In this document: positions 7,746 to 15,754 of the stretch, piece after piece
Position numbering within the stretch: the first letter of the stretch is position 1
Layout of the letters: every line of letters starts with the position of its first letter
Source of the DNA: Streptomyces fuscigenes
GTDB taxonomy: Bacteria; Actinomycetota; Actinomycetes; Streptomycetales; Streptomycetaceae
Reading direction: 5' to 3'
DNA: 32,073 bases
NCBI RefSeq assembly: GCF_021556455.1
Contig: NZ_JAKGCV010000018.1
Location: 1 to 32,073 of the forward strand
The notes under the pieces: generated by a model
Databases searched by the model: none
Told to the model about the DNA's origin: nothing
What the model saw: only the letters and a program-made list of their open reading frames with translations
Program-made: the position numbers and the translations under genes

Positions 7746-9022
7746 CCCATCACCTCCGCGGGGTTCGTGATGACACCGGTGATCGCGGAGGCGGCCGCGG
7801 TGGCGGGGCTGCTCAGATAGATGCGGGAGTCGTAACTCCCCATACGACCTTGGAAGTTGCGGTTGGCCGTGGAGAGGGTGGCCTCGCCGTCGGCCATCGC
7901 GCCCCCGTTGCCCGCGCACGCGCCGCAGCCCGCGTTGGTGATCATCGCGCCGGCCTCGACGAGGGTGGCGAGCACACCGGTCCTCGACGCCTTCGCCATC
8001 ACCGCGCTCGACGCCGGCGTGACCACGAGGCGCACGCCGTGGGCGACCTTGTGGCCCTTGAGGACGTCCGCCGCGATCTCCAGGTCGTCGTACTTCGCGT
8101 TGGCGCAGGACCCGATGAACACCTGGTCCAGACGCGTCCCGCTGACCTCGTCCACGTCCACGACGTTGTCCACGGTGTGCGGGACGGCGATCTTCGGGGT
8201 CAGCGTCGAACCGTCCAGTACCACCGTGTCCCGGTACTCGGCCCCCGCGTCCGGCAGCAGCACCTCGTAGCCGTCCGCACCGACGCCCGCCTCGTCCGCC
8301 AGATAGGCGCGGGTGGTCTCGTCGGGCGCCACATAGGCGTTCTTCGCACCCATCTCCATGGCCAGGTTGCAGAACGTCATGCGCTCGGACACCGAGCGCG
8401 AGCGCACGTACGAGCCGCCGAACTCGGCCGAGCAGTAAGTGAGTCCGTCAGCGCCGAGGTCCCCGATCAGCTTCAGCATCACGTCCTTCGCGTAACTGCC
8501 CACCGGCAGCTCCCCGTCGATCTCGACCCGGACCGACTCCGGCACCTTCACCCACAGCTTGCCGGTGACCCAGGCGGCGGTGATCTCGCTGAAGCCCACA
8601 CCCGTGCCGAACGCGCCCAGCGCGCCGTAGATCGTGGAGTGGGAGTCCGTGCCGATGACGAACTGCCCCGGGCGTATGAGGCCGTTCTCCATCAGCACGA
8701 TGTGCGCGATGCCCGCGTTGACGTCGTAGAAGTTCTTGATTCCCATGCGGTCGGCGAACTCGCGGCACAGCCGGTGGTCACCGGCCGTCTTCGCGTTCAT
8801 CGCGGGGGAGATGTGGTCCATGACCATCGCCACCCGGTCCGGGTCGTAGAGGGTGCTGACACCCATGCGCTCCAGCGTGCGGATGCAGCGCCAGCTCGCC
8901 GTGTGGCTCATGTACACGTCCGGGAAGGCGTCCACGATCTGTCCCGGGGCGAGGCCGCTCTCGCCGGACGCCCGCTCTATGGCCTTCTGTGCGAAGGTCC
9001 TGGGGGCCGTGAGGGTGCTCAT
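7742..9022 (-). CDS. LeuC-like aconitase-family dehydratase large subunit, iron-sulfur ligands intact
   Basis: Predicted 426-residue catalytic subunit of a hydro-lyase of the isopropylmalate dehydratase/homoaconitase group, which moves or removes water on hydroxy-di- or tricarboxylates with a [4Fe-4S] cluster. Seen: MVMDHISPAMNAKTAGDH near residue 67, VIGTDSHSTIYGALGAFGTGVG near residue 121, FIGSCANAKYDD with Cys306, and NAGCGACAGNGG with Cys366 and Cys369, the expected three ligands. The start ATG overlaps the LeuD-like stop by 4 nt (ATGA). The context (MFS transporter, M24 proteins, ornithine-cyclodeaminase family) does not fit leucine synthesis, so this is a catabolic relative such as a citraconate-, maleate- or dimethylmalate-type dehydratase. 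Substrate unknown. Confidence 0.92.
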   Translation of the reverse strand: MSTLTAPRTFAQKAIERASGESGLAPGQIVDAFPDVYMSHTASWRCIRTLERMGVSTLYDPDRVAMVMDHISPAMNAKTAGDHRLCREFADRMGIKNFYDVNAGIAHIVLMENGLIRPGQFVIGTDSHSTIYGALGAFGTGVGFSEITAAWVTGKLWVKVPESVRVEIDGELPVGSYAKDVMLKLIGDLGADGLTYCSAEFGGSYVRSRSVSERMTFCNLAMEMGAKNAYVAPDETTRAYLADEAGVGADGYEVLLPDAGAEYRDTVVLDGSTLTPKIAVPHTVDNVVDVDEVSGTRLDQVFIGSCANAKYDDLEIAADVLKGHKVAHGVRLVVTPASSAVMAKASRTGVLATLVEAGAMITNAGCGACAGNGGAMADGEATLSTANRNFQGRMGSYDSRIYLSSPATAAASAITGVITNPAEVMG

Positions 9023-9582
9023 CGGGCCGCGCGCTCCTCTCGTTGCTCGTCCCGCTCGATGCCGCGCATGAGGTGGGGGATCAGACCGCCGTCCCGCAGG
9101 ATCTCCTTGAGGCCGCTCGGATAGGGCGCGAAGCCGAACGTCCGGCCGGACGTCTCCACCGTGCCCTCGTCGTAGTCGACCCACATCTCGCCCTCGCCGC
9201 CCGCTGCCGCGAGCGCCGTGACCGCCTCGGGGCACTCGACGGCGACGAGGCCCGTGTTGATGGCGTTGCGAAAGAACACCCGCGAGAAGGAGGCCGCGAC
9301 GACGGCCTGGATCCCGGCGCCGAGCAGGCAGGTCGCGGCCTGTTCACGGGCGCTGCCGCAGCCGAAGTTGCGTCCCGCGACGACGACCCTGCTGGCGCGC
9401 AGCCGCCGCTGCACCTCGGGGCCCAGCGGCTCGAAGGCGTGCTCGGCGAGTTCCGCCGGGTCGATGCTGACGAGATAGCGCCCCGGGATGATGACGTCGG
9501 TGTTGACACTCTCGCCGAAGGTGATGGTGGGGCCGCCGATCCGGTGGCGGCCCGGTTGCTCTGCCGGTTCACGACTGCTCAT
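9019..9582 (-). CDS. LeuD-like aconitase-family small subunit, intact loop
   Basis: Predicted 187-residue small subunit forming the substrate-closing domain of the dehydratase with the adjacent LeuC-like protein. Seen: FGESVNTDVIIPGRYL near residues 22-37, VVVAGRNFGCGSAREQAATCLL near residue 66, which is the conserved substrate-phosphate/carboxylate loop of LeuD, and SRVFFRNAINTGL near residue 99. Start ATG 9582 has GAGGAGACCG upstream. A 74-nt gap separates it from the ornithine-cyclodeaminase-family gene, the longest spacer in the operon, and may carry an internal start or processing site. Confidence 0.92.
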   Translation of the reverse strand: MSSREPAEQPGRHRIGGPTITFGESVNTDVIIPGRYLVSIDPAELAEHAFEPLGPEVQRRLRASRVVVAGRNFGCGSAREQAATCLLGAGIQAVVAASFSRVFFRNAINTGLVAVECPEAVTALAAAGGEGEMWVDYDEGTVETSGRTFGFAPYPSGLKEILRDGGLIPHLMRGIERDEQREERAAR

Positions 9583-9656
9583 GTGTATCGGTCTCCTCCT
9601 GTCGTTCGGGGGCCGGGGCCCGGCCCCGCGGCGGGGCCGAGCCGTGCGGGCCGCGG

Positions 9657-10736
9657 TCAGGGGCTCGTGTCCTCCAGGAGCCAGTCCGTCGGCACCTCAT
9701 GGCCCAGTCCCTGGGCCTCGGCGAGCTGCAGGGCCCGCGCACACACCGCCGCGAACTGCACACCCATGCCGGTGTTGTTGGCGAACACCGTGATGTCGTC
9801 GGGAGACGTACGGCCGGGCGCCTCGCCCAGCAGCAGCTCACCCAGTTCGCGGATGTCCTCCCAGCCGAGCCTGCCGCGCTCGACAGGCCCGAGGATGTCG
9901 TACTGCTTGTCGTGGTGGACCTGCTCGCGGGAGAGCACGGTGATCCTGCTCGCCCGGTCGAAGGTCGTGTCGTCCAGCTCGCGCCTGGTGGCGGTCCCGT
10001 CCGGCGAGGTGATGGCGGTGACGTGCGTGCCCGGTTCGAGCCAGGCCCCGTCGAAGCAGGGCTCCATCGCGGCGGTGGCGCAGGTGACGATCCCGCAGCC
10101 CGCCACGGCATCCCTGCGCTCCGGGACCGCGACGATCCTGCGCCCGGTGCGCTCGCTCCAGGTCGCGGCGAAGCGCTCGCGGTTCTCCGGCGTCGGGCTG
10201 TAGACGCGCACCTCCTCGATGCCGGGCCGTACCAGCAGCAGTGTCTCCAGATGGGCCTGGGCCTGCCAGCCCGAGCCGAACATCCCGGCCACGGTGACGT
10301 CCTCGCGCGACAGTTCGCGGATGCCGAGTGCCGAGGTGGCTCCGACCCGCATCTTCTGCACGAAGCTGTCGTGCAGCATCGCCAGCGGCTCCAGCGTGGT
10401 CAGGCTGTACAGCGTCACCAGGCCGACGTAGCGGTTGCCCGGTGCCGCGGGGATCAGCCTGCGCCGGCGCACACCGCTCGGCAGCGTCTCCACGCCCGCC
10501 ATGTCCGAGGTGATGCGCAGGGCCCACACGCCGCTGGAGACGTTGCCGCCCTCCTGCGACTTGAAACGGAAGCCGAAGCCGGGCCACCGCTCGTCGCCCA
10601 CCGGGAAGTAGGTGTGGTTGCGCGGACGGTTGGCGCCCCGGCCGCTCGACAGCTCGCGGTACGCCGTCGTCAGCGTGTCGAGGCACTCCTCGGCCGTGAG
10701 CACCTTCTCGACGTCGGAGTTGGACAGGATCCTCAT
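9657..10736 (-). CDS. Ornithine cyclodeaminase / mu-crystallin family protein
   Basis: Predicted 359-residue NAD(P)-dependent enzyme. Family members deaminate and cyclise ornithine, oxidise alanine, or reduce cyclic imines such as pyrroline-2-carboxylate. Seen: ILSNSDVEKVLTAEECLD at the N-terminus, MRVGATSALGIRELSREDVTVAGMFGSGWQAQAHLE near residues 133-168, which combines the conserved substrate arginine with the nucleotide-binding glycine turn, and EPGTHVTAITS with the later acid patch. The nucleotide turn reads GMFGSGWQAQ instead of the usual GxGxQA. ATG start overlaps the preceding M24-like stop by 4 nt. EutC of ectoine breakdown belongs to the same family and also travels with an M24 protein, a useful but not decisive analogy. 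Confidence 0.88.
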   Translation of the reverse strand: MRILSNSDVEKVLTAEECLDTLTTAYRELSSGRGANRPRNHTYFPVGDERWPGFGFRFKSQEGGNVSSGVWALRITSDMAGVETLPSGVRRRRLIPAAPGNRYVGLVTLYSLTTLEPLAMLHDSFVQKMRVGATSALGIRELSREDVTVAGMFGSGWQAQAHLETLLLVRPGIEEVRVYSPTPENRERFAATWSERTGRRIVAVPERRDAVAGCGIVTCATAAMEPCFDGAWLEPGTHVTAITSPDGTATRRELDDTTFDRASRITVLSREQVHHDKQYDILGPVERGRLGWEDIRELGELLLGEAPGRTSPDDITVFANNTGMGVQFAAVCARALQLAEAQGLGHEVPTDWLLEDTSP

Positions 10737-11794
10737 GCGACCGCCTCCCCGGACGCGGCGGTGAGGACCTCGGCGCCGTCCCCGGTGACCAGGACGGTCT
10801 CGCCGACCGCCGCGTAGCCTCCCGCTTCGAACAGCACGTCGACGGCCACGGCGACCACCGAACCCTCCGCCATCGGTTCGTCCGCCGCCCGGTGGCGGTA
10901 CTCCCCGTCCGTCGCCAGGTCGGCCTGGTTGACCCAGCGCACCTGAGCGTCGCTCCCGGCGGGCAGCAGGGCGAGCGCGGGTCCGCCCGCCTCGGTGAGG
11001 TGGCGTGCCGTCACCCCCGGCCCGACAGCCCCCAGCGCGGCGTCGAGAGCCTCCCGCAGCGCGCCCGTCCACGAGGGCCCGTCCGTGTCCGCGAGGCGCG
11101 CCGCGTGCAGCCATCCGGTCCTGTACTGGCCCGTCACCTGCACGCACGCGACCCCGTCGGGCGCGTGCGCCACCCGGGTCGCCACGTCGAGGAACCCGGC
11201 GCCGCGCACCACGCGTTCGACGACCGCGGTACGCGCCCGGGCGTCGAGGCCGGCGGCCGCCGCGTCCCGTGCCGCGCGTCCCACCACCGTCCCGCCCTGC
11301 CGCAGCAGCGCGAGCTCCGCCCCGGAGACGACCGCGCGCCGCTCGCCGACCAGCTCCGGCAGCTCGGTGACCCGCCAGCCCGGCAGGGCCGCCGCCACCT
11401 CCTCGACCAGCGCTGCGGGCCAGCGCGCCGCACCCACCAGACCGAGCGTGCCGTGCGGCATCCCGTCCAGCAGACCGGTCACGAGCGCGCCGAAGCTCCT
11501 GCCGCTCTCGATCCGCTCCACCGTCGAGACGCGCCGCATCCACGGGTGGACGCGCGGCGACAGCTTCGTGAGGAACACCGGCTCGCCGCCCGCCGGGACC
11601 GCGAGGATGCCCTCGTTCCAGTAGATGCACAGGTTCGTCAGGTACGCGATGTCGTCCGAGGCGAAGACGTCCCCGTACACCAGGGCGACGTCCACCCCCT
11701 CCGCGACGAGCCGGGACCGCAGCGCGTCGCCGCGCTCCCGCCACTCGCCCGCCGGGACCTCGGCCTCGTCGAGCACCACCAGTCCGCGCTTCAC
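10733..11794 (-). CDS. Degenerate M24 (creatinase/prolidase-fold) protein B
   Basis: Predicted 353-residue protein. The N-terminal half resembles the creatinase N-terminal domain: WRERGDALRSRLVAEGVDVALVYGD, then DDIAYLTNLCIYWNEGILAVP near residue 48, and SGAELALLRQGG near residue 160 where the second domain begins. The C-terminal half has the length of an M24 pita-bread domain but none of the usual ligand motifs: no DGY-x-D, no GHGxG histidine, and no E-P near the end. Only VAVDVLFEAGGYAAVGETVLVTGDG keeps the closing family pattern. The GTG start overlaps the stop of M24 protein A by 4 nt. It is probably a non-catalytic partner of protein A, since M24 proteins of this type dimerise. Confidence 0.75.
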   Translation of the reverse strand: MKRGLVVLDEAEVPAGEWRERGDALRSRLVAEGVDVALVYGDVFASDDIAYLTNLCIYWNEGILAVPAGGEPVFLTKLSPRVHPWMRRVSTVERIESGRSFGALVTGLLDGMPHGTLGLVGAARWPAALVEEVAAALPGWRVTELPELVGERRAVVSGAELALLRQGGTVVGRAARDAAAAGLDARARTAVVERVVRGAGFLDVATRVAHAPDGVACVQVTGQYRTGWLHAARLADTDGPSWTGALREALDAALGAVGPGVTARHLTEAGGPALALLPAGSDAQVRWVNQADLATDGEYRHRAADEPMAEGSVVAVAVDVLFEAGGYAAVGETVLVTGDGAEVLTAASGEAVA

Positions 11795-12981
11795 GCGGCG
11801 GCTCCCTTCTCGCTGTGGAACAGCTTCCGCTCGGTGGCCACCAGGACCTCGCAGCCGTCCGCCGTCACCCGCACCGGATCGCCCAGCACGTGGTAACCGG
11901 CCAGCGGCGTATAGGTGTTGGGGTGGATGATGAAGACGGCGTTCTCCGGGAGCACCGTCTCGTTGCCCTCGATGATCGGCGTCTCGTCCAGGTGCAGGCC
12001 GTGGCCGTGGCCGCGCACCCGGGTGTAGCGGCTCGTGCAGTACTCGCCGTACCCGTACGCCCGGAAGACGTCGTTCTGCGCCTTCGCCACGTCGTGGGCG
12101 GTGACGCCCGGACGCACCGAGGCGATGCCTGCCGCCACCGCCTCGTCGAACAGGGCGAACGAGCGCCGCTGCCCCTCGTCCGGCCTGCCCACCACGGCCG
12201 AACGGCAGATCTGCAGCCAGTAGCCGTCCATCTGCGGGGTCAGCTCCGTGCGGACCATGTCGCCGGCCTCCAGCACGCGCGGGGTCGGCGCGGTCATGCC
12301 GCGCACCTCGTCCTTGCCCGAGGCGATCAGCATGAAGTTGTCCTCGGCGCCCAGCTCCTTGATGCGCGCTTCGACCTCCGCGACGATCCGGAACTCCGGG
12401 AGGCCGGGCTCCAGGACGTCCACGAACGCCTCCCAGCCGGCCGCGCAGACCGCCGCACTGCGCCGCATGCGGGCCAGCTCCCAGTCGCTCTTGACCAGCC
12501 GGACGCCGTCCAGGAGCCGAGTCGCGGAGACGATCTCCGCTCCGGGGACGGCCCGGCGCAGCGCCGCGTCGAGCATGGCGGGCAGCAGTTCCAGATGCGC
12601 CACCCCGATGCGGCGCGGGCGCAGGTCCCGCAGCCGGCCGATCAGCGGCTCCGGGTCCCACACGTCCAGGACGCCGGCGTGGTCGACCCAGCCGGTGCCC
12701 GCGAGTTCGGGCAGATCGCCGCGGCGCGTGGAGAAGGCGGACACCTCACCGGAGGCCGGGAACAGCACCATCGACGAACTGCCGGTGATACGCGCGTCGG
12801 TGAAGTACCGCACGTTCTCCCTGCGCCAGCCGGGGCCGTACGCGATGACGGCGTCGAGCCCCTCGGCCGCCATCGCGGCACGCACCTTGCGGTGCCTGAG
12901 GTCGCGCTCCGCCCCGTCGGCGTCCGGGCCGCCGGGCGGCGCCACCGTCGCCGCGGATTCCGTGTCGCTGGCCGTGGTCAT
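11791..12981 (-). CDS. M24-family protein A (creatinase/ectoine-hydrolase-like)
   Basis: Predicted 396-residue protein. Residues about 25-160 form a creatinase-type N-domain (MAAEGLDAVIAYGPGWRRENVRYFTD); the rest is the pita-bread M24 domain. Seen: ELTPQMDGYWLQICRS, RGHGHGLHLDETP with the conserved histidine, and AVFIIHPNTYTPLAGYHV. The metal ligands of true aminopeptidases are mostly lost: the second Asp of DGYxxD is Gln, and the E-P glutamate is His. This fits the metal-free branch that includes creatinase and the ectoine hydrolases DoeA/EutD, which cut non-peptide C-N bonds. The ATG is 3 nt from the transporter stop, with AGGTGAAGC before it. It likely acts first on the imported compound. 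Confidence 0.85.
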   Translation of the reverse strand: MTTASDTESAATVAPPGGPDADGAERDLRHRKVRAAMAAEGLDAVIAYGPGWRRENVRYFTDARITGSSSMVLFPASGEVSAFSTRRGDLPELAGTGWVDHAGVLDVWDPEPLIGRLRDLRPRRIGVAHLELLPAMLDAALRRAVPGAEIVSATRLLDGVRLVKSDWELARMRRSAAVCAAGWEAFVDVLEPGLPEFRIVAEVEARIKELGAEDNFMLIASGKDEVRGMTAPTPRVLEAGDMVRTELTPQMDGYWLQICRSAVVGRPDEGQRRSFALFDEAVAAGIASVRPGVTAHDVAKAQNDVFRAYGYGEYCTSRYTRVRGHGHGLHLDETPIIEGNETVLPENAVFIIHPNTYTPLAGYHVLGDPVRVTADGCEVLVATERKLFHSEKGAAA

Positions 12982-12984
12982 GCT

Positions 12985-14514
12985 TCACCTGCCTGTCTCT
13001 TGGTCCTGCGGTGATGTGAGTCCGGTGACGGGGGGCCGCGGCGACGGGATGCCGTCGGTCCTTCGCGGCGCCTCCGGGACGGCCGCGCGGGACGGTGTCA
13101 TCAGGGCGGCGATCTGCTCGATCGTCCTGCCCCTGGTCTCGAGGACGCCGAGCAGGCCGCAGCCCCCGGCGAGCAGCGAGACCACGGCGAACAGGACGAA
13201 GAAGACGTAGCCGGGGGAGTGCAGTGCCAGCACCCAGCCGATCACCGTGGGAACGACGAGTCCGCCGACCTTCTGCCAGGCGGCCGCCCAGCCGAGCCCC
13301 GTCGCCCGGTTGAAGGTCGGATAGAGCTCGCCGGCGTAGACGAACAGGGTGCTCCCTGCGATGCCGCTGCCGAAGAACGTGGCCGCGCAGCCGAGCACGA
13401 TCACTGAGGGAGTGGTCGAGGCCGCGCCCCACCACAGGCACAGTGCGCCGCTGAGCAGCAGGGGGTACGCGATCGTCGGACGCCGCCCGACGCGCCGGGC
13501 GACGAACCCGGCGAGCAGGGCGCCCAGTACACCGGCGGCCGTGATGACCGCCGTGTACGTGAGGCTGCCCAGCAGGCCGATCCCCTTCTTCTCCAGAATG
13601 GACGGCAGCCAGGTGGACAGGCCGTAGAGGAAGGCTCCCGCGCACAGCTCCATGAACCAGAGCGCGAGCGTGTGCCTGCGGTAGCGCCCGGTCAGGAGCC
13701 CGCGTACGGAGCCCGCGGACGGCTCGGCCGGCCGGCCGGTCCCGCCCGCACCGTCCGGGCGCGGGTGGGCGTGCCCGGACGCCGGAGCGGGAGCCCGGCC
13801 CGCCTGCCGCTGCCGGGGAACGAGCGCGGCGACCACGGCGAACGCCTCGGCGTGCCGCCGCCGGCGCAGCAGATAGCGGACGGACTCCGGCAGGACCGCC
13901 ACCATCACGGCGCTCACCACGACGGGCGCGACGCCGATGTAGAACATCGCACGCCACCCGAGCGACGGGACGACCGCGGCGCCCACCAGCGCGGCCACGG
14001 GAAGCCCGACGAGCCAGGCGGCCGTCGCGGCCGTGACCAGCGGAGCCCGGTGCCGGGAAGGCACGAACTCGGTGATGTACGGGAGCACCACCGCGATCTC
14101 GGCGCCCAGCCCGACACCCTGGCAGAGCCGTGCCGCCAGGAGCGACGGGTAGTTCCAGGACAGGGCGGCCAGGACCGAGAAGGCGGCGAAGACCAGGAGG
14201 CACGCGGCGAGGGGGAACTTGCGGCCGAGGCGGTCCGAGACCACTCCCGCGGTCGCGGCACCGAGCAGCATGCCGAGGAAGAGCGCGGAGCCGAGGTAGC
14301 CGGCCTGCCCGCTGCCGACGTGGTAGGAGGCGACGACCCCCGGCATGACGACGCCCGTCGTGTTGATGACGAAGCCGTCGAGGAAGTGGCCTGCGAGTGC
14401 GGTGCCGTAGATGATGCCGTGCCGCCGCGTGAACGCGGAGTCGTCCAGTGTGGTGAGGAGATCGGGCGGGGCAGCGTCCTGCGGCCCGCCGTCGGTCGTG
14501 CGTGGGTTCGTCAC
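12985..14514 (-). CDS. Major facilitator superfamily transporter
   Basis: Predicted 509-residue inner-membrane proton symporter with about 12 helices. Seen: HFLDGFVINTTGVVMPGV in helix 1, the MFS loop SDRLGRKFPL after helix 2, RLCQGVGLGAEIAVVLPYITEF in helix 4, PESVRYLLRRRR before a long, Pro/Ala-rich central loop near residues 230-265, and ARRVGRRPT as the matching loop in the second half. These features place it with the sugar/aromatic-acid/nicotinate porters. A GTG at 14526 is impossible because it overlaps the AAGGAGG ribosome site, so the GTG at 14514 is used. As first structural gene after marR it most likely imports the operon's substrate. Confidence 0.9.
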   Translation of the reverse strand: MTNPRTTDGGPQDAAPPDLLTTLDDSAFTRRHGIIYGTALAGHFLDGFVINTTGVVMPGVVASYHVGSGQAGYLGSALFLGMLLGAATAGVVSDRLGRKFPLAACLLVFAAFSVLAALSWNYPSLLAARLCQGVGLGAEIAVVLPYITEFVPSRHRAPLVTAATAAWLVGLPVAALVGAAVVPSLGWRAMFYIGVAPVVVSAVMVAVLPESVRYLLRRRRHAEAFAVVAALVPRQRQAGRAPAPASGHAHPRPDGAGGTGRPAEPSAGSVRGLLTGRYRRHTLALWFMELCAGAFLYGLSTWLPSILEKKGIGLLGSLTYTAVITAAGVLGALLAGFVARRVGRRPTIAYPLLLSGALCLWWGAASTTPSVIVLGCAATFFGSGIAGSTLFVYAGELYPTFNRATGLGWAAAWQKVGGLVVPTVIGWVLALHSPGYVFFVLFAVVSLLAGGCGLLGVLETRGRTIEQIAALMTPSRAAVPEAPRRTDGIPSPRPPVTGLTSPQDQETGR

Positions 14515-14525
14515 GAACGATGCCA

Positions 14526-14532
14526 CCTCCTT
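14526..14532 (-). promoter_or_regulatory. Ribosome binding site that fixes the MFS start
   Basis: AAGGAGG on the minus strand lies 11 nt before the GTG at 14514. It overlaps the alternative GTG at 14526 and so excludes it. Confidence 0.7.
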
Positions 14533-14551
14533 GTGTGGCTACGCCCCCGGG

Positions 14552-15022
14552 TTATCGGTCGTCGAGGCTCCCCTGGACATCGAGGAACAGCTGCCGCAGC
14601 GGGGGCAGGATCCGGTCCTGGAGCTCCTGCGGCAGGTGTGCGGTGAGTTCGGAGGTGAACTTCGCCAGCGCCTCGCTTCCCGCTGCGAGTGCCGCGGTGC
14701 CCGCCGGGGTGAGCGCGAGCTGCATGGTGCGGCGGCTGGTCTCCGAGGTCCTGCGGGTGAGCAGGCCCTGGTGGACGAGTTTGTCGACGCTCTGCGACAT
14801 CGTGGAGAGGTTTCTGCGAGCGAGCTTCGCGAGGGCCGTCAGCGACGTGTGTCCGCCGTCGACCCGGGCGAGGATGCGATATTGACGGATCGTCAGGGGC
14901 TGATCCAGTGAGGCGAGGATCTCGGTCTGCAAGCGGGTGAGCCTGCCGCCGAGTGCGACGAGGACCTCTCCCAGAGTGTGTCCGGGGTCGGGGGACGACG
15001 GTGGGGGAAGGCGCCGAGTCAT
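14552..15022 (-). CDS. MarR-family transcriptional regulator
   Basis: Predicted 156-residue winged-helix repressor. Seen: PLTIRQYRILARVDGG near residue 43, HTSLTALAKLARRNLSTMSQSVDKLVHQGLLTRR as the recognition helix and following turn, and TSETSRRTMQLALTPAGTAAL as the wing, all in MarR order. The frame remains open upstream to 15412, but the ATG at 15022 has GGAG 9 nt before it and gives the normal family length. Its stop is 37 nt from the transporter start on the same strand, so it heads the nine-gene operon and probably represses it until the substrate or an intermediate binds. Confidence 0.9.
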   Translation of the reverse strand: MTRRLPPPSSPDPGHTLGEVLVALGGRLTRLQTEILASLDQPLTIRQYRILARVDGGHTSLTALAKLARRNLSTMSQSVDKLVHQGLLTRRTSETSRRTMQLALTPAGTAALAAGSEALAKFTSELTAHLPQELQDRILPPLRQLFLDVQGSLDDR

Positions 15023-15343
15023 CAGTTGGGGCTCCGTACTGTCCGGTACCCGAAGTATCTGGCTCCTGGAAGCTACGCCCGGCCGGCGCGGGGCGGCAAG
15101 GGGTCGTACCGAAGTCGTTCGTACGCGCCGGCGGGAGCCGCCGAGGGCCCGGGCAGGACCAGGCGGCGGGGGGAAGAAGAAGTGCTCGGCACCGGAAAAC
15201 GCGCACCGGCGCATTTCCCGTGAGCGCACACGTCCCGGCCCCCGACTTCTTACGGCGGGGCCCGGTGGGGTGCAGAGTCCCCCGCTTTCGTCAAGCCTTG
15301 TCCGGCGGATCGTCACCTGAATTTCCTGTCGTACGATGGCGCC
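15023..15343. promoter_or_regulatory. Divergent promoter region, marR operon and hxlR-type gene
   Basis: About 320 bases separate two outward-facing regulator genes, so both promoters should be here. A small dyad with CCGTAC and GGTACC around 15034-15050 lies just upstream of the marR ribosome site and is a weak operator candidate. TACGAT at 15332-15337 is a possible -10 for the plus-strand gene. Confidence 0.45.
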
Positions 15344-15754
15344 ATGGAAGGCGCCGAAGAGAGGTCGTGCACGTCGATTTCTGCGGCGGGGGCGTCGGGG
15401 GATCACGGACACCGCTGTTCACGTCCCGACGATGGCACCGTTGAGGTGTTCGCCCTTCTCGGAAAACGCTGGACAGGGCTCCTGATCGCCGCACTGCTGA
15501 AGGGGCCCGGATTCTTCTCCGAGTTGCATCGCGCGGTGCCCGGCATCAGCGAACGCATGCTGGCCGACCGGCTCGCCGAACTGTCCGCCCTCGGCCTTCT
15601 CGTACGCATCGTCGACGACGGCCCGCCGGTGCGTGTCTCCTACCGACTCACCGATGCCGGCCGCGCGTTGGGGCCCGCGATGGCGGAACTGTCCCAGTGG
15701 GCACGGTCCCACCTGGCCGGCACGCGGGCGCCGGGCCCGCGGCGTGACGCCTGA
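15344..15754 (+). CDS. HxlR-family transcriptional regulator
   Basis: Predicted 136-residue winged-helix DNA-binding protein. Seen: VFALLGKRWTGLLIAALLKGPGFFSELHRAVPGISERMLADRLAELSALGLLVR around residues 33-87, the defining HxlR pattern of a W-x-x-x-I-x-x-L helix, the F-x-x-L-x-R turn and the 'IS-RML-xRL-EL' recognition helix. Then V-YRLTDAGRALGPAM closes the wing. No good ribosome site precedes the ATG, and a TACGAT hexamer ends only 6 nt before it, so a leaderless message is possible. A Cys near residue 9 and another near residue 25 could sense redox change or aldehydes as in some family members. Likely target: itself and the cupin gene downstream. Confidence 0.9.
   Translation: MEGAEERSCTSISAAGASGDHGHRCSRPDDGTVEVFALLGKRWTGLLIAALLKGPGFFSELHRAVPGISERMLADRLAELSALGLLVRIVDDGPPVRVSYRLTDAGRALGPAMAELSQWARSHLAGTRAPGPRRDA

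Noticed and set aside
6495-9022. AcnX-type (hydroxyproline or phosphomevalonate) dehydratase
   Set aside because: Separate LeuC and LeuD-type subunits with the classic FGCGSAREQ loop and GSC/GCGxC ligands in the intact pair fit LeuCD, not AcnX.
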